A stretch of 6,517 bases of DNA. Origin: Pseudomonadota bacterium. Its GTDB lineage: Bacteria > Pseudomonadota > Alphaproteobacteria > Rhizobiales > Hyphomicrobiaceae. The stretch spans positions 1 to 6,517 of the forward strand of contig JAKALI010000242.1 in the NCBI GenBank assembly GCA_021813195.1, given 5' to 3'. Under the pieces are notes generated by a model, which worked only from the letters and a program-made list of their open reading frames with translations, was not told the DNA's origin and searched no databases. This document shows positions 6,055 to 6,517 of this stretch, one piece after another (position 1 is the stretch's first letter; every line of letters starts with the position of its first letter). The position numbers and the translations under genes were made by a program.

Positions 6055-6517
6055 TTAGGGCGCGCCAGAATGGGGAGCGATTACGCGCCGGTACAGATGC
6101 CAGGTTGCGTGCCCCAACAAGGGCAGGGTCAGCAGCAATCCCAGGAACGCGGGCAGTGCTGAGAGCACGAGCAAGACGACGATGATCGCGGCAAAAAACA
6201 GCATCGGCACCGGATTGGTTGCAACGGCGCGCACACTCGTGACCATAGCGGTTACGAAATCGACGTCACGGTCAAGCACAAGCGGAAACGAGACTACAGA
6301 GATCGAAAACAGAATGGTCGCCAGCAACGCGCCAACGATGTTGCCGATGAAGAGAAACAGCAGGCCTTGGTTGGTGCCGAGAACGACGTCGAGGAATTCG
6401 CTCAATGAGGCCGACATCCCGCTGTGGCCGAGAAACAGCGCCATCAGGAAGCGGACCTGATACATCCACATGATGAGCACGAATAGCGTCGCAAATCCCA
6501 TCCACCGGATCTCGCTG
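6055..6517 (-). CDS. DUF2189 integral membrane protein, N-terminus cut by window edge
   Basis: The frame ends with TAA at 6055-6057 and stays open to the right edge (SEIRW precedes the Met at 6501), so the 148 residues from that Met are only the C-terminal part. At least three very hydrophobic segments are visible: roughly GFATLFVLIMWMYQVRFLM, QGLLFLFIGNIVGALLATIL and PMLFFAAIIVVLLVLSALP, the last followed by another hydrophobic stretch. The block VVSFPLVLDRDVDFVTAM followed by SVRAVATNP, and the ending LGHATWHLYRRVI, are what I recognise as the conserved core of DUF2189 (COG5473), a family common in Alphaproteobacteria with no known function. It acts in the inner membrane. It is convergent with folK and probably not part of the H4MPT or pterin operons. 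Family members usually have about 260 residues, so around 100 are missing. Confidence 0.85.
   Translation of the reverse strand, partial: SEIRWMGFATLFVLIMWMYQVRFLMALFLGHSGMSASLSEFLDVVLGTNQGLLFLFIGNIVGALLATILFSISVVSFPLVLDRDVDFVTAMVTSVRAVATNPVPMLFFAAIIVVLLVLSALPAFLGLLLTLPLLGHATWHLYRRVIAPHSGAP

Overview
This window is GC-rich bacterial DNA carrying part of a tetrahydromethanopterin (H4MPT) one-carbon transfer island. Bacteria use such islands to oxidise formaldehyde to formate. The gene content and order match the arrangement I know from alphaproteobacterial methylotrophs such as Methylobacterium extorquens: orf4 - mtdB - orf5 - mch - orf7. The adjacent phhB, folK and DUF2189 genes are also common in that class. 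A methylotroph or methanotroph of the Hyphomicrobiales is the best guess, but the genus cannot be fixed from the sequence alone.

The minus-strand block runs from 4985 down to 1. It contains beta-RFAP synthase (orf4/mptG, 4985-4032), methylene-H4MPT dehydrogenase (mtdB, 3987-3082), an ATP-grasp protein of the orf5 type (2926-1766), methenyl-H4MPT cyclohydrolase (mch, 1762-791) and a RimK-like ATP-grasp protein of the orf7 type (747 to beyond base 1). In related genomes fae often follows orf7, so it may lie just outside the left edge. Most junctions are tight (3-44 nt). The exception is a 155-nt gap between mtdB and orf5, which holds an interrupted hairpin.

The plus-strand block is divergent from orf4 across a 135-nt intergenic region. 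It holds a pterin-4a-carbinolamine dehydratase (phhB, 5121-5495) and HPPK (folK, 5488-6009), which overlap by 8 nt. FolK makes the pterin pyrophosphate that serves as precursor for both folate and methanopterin. The divergent pair therefore places pterin-head synthesis next to synthesis of the methanopterin side arm (orf4) and to the enzymes that use the cofactor (mtdB, mch).

At the right edge is the C-terminal part of a DUF2189 integral membrane protein on the minus strand, convergent with folK. The 45-nt gap between them contains a run of 12 G. It is probably unrelated to the pathway.

I found no tRNA, rRNA, CRISPR, IS element or phage signal. Apart from the two ATP-grasp proteins of unassigned reaction and a few small non-coding signals, this is a recognisable, known type of locus rather than a new system.
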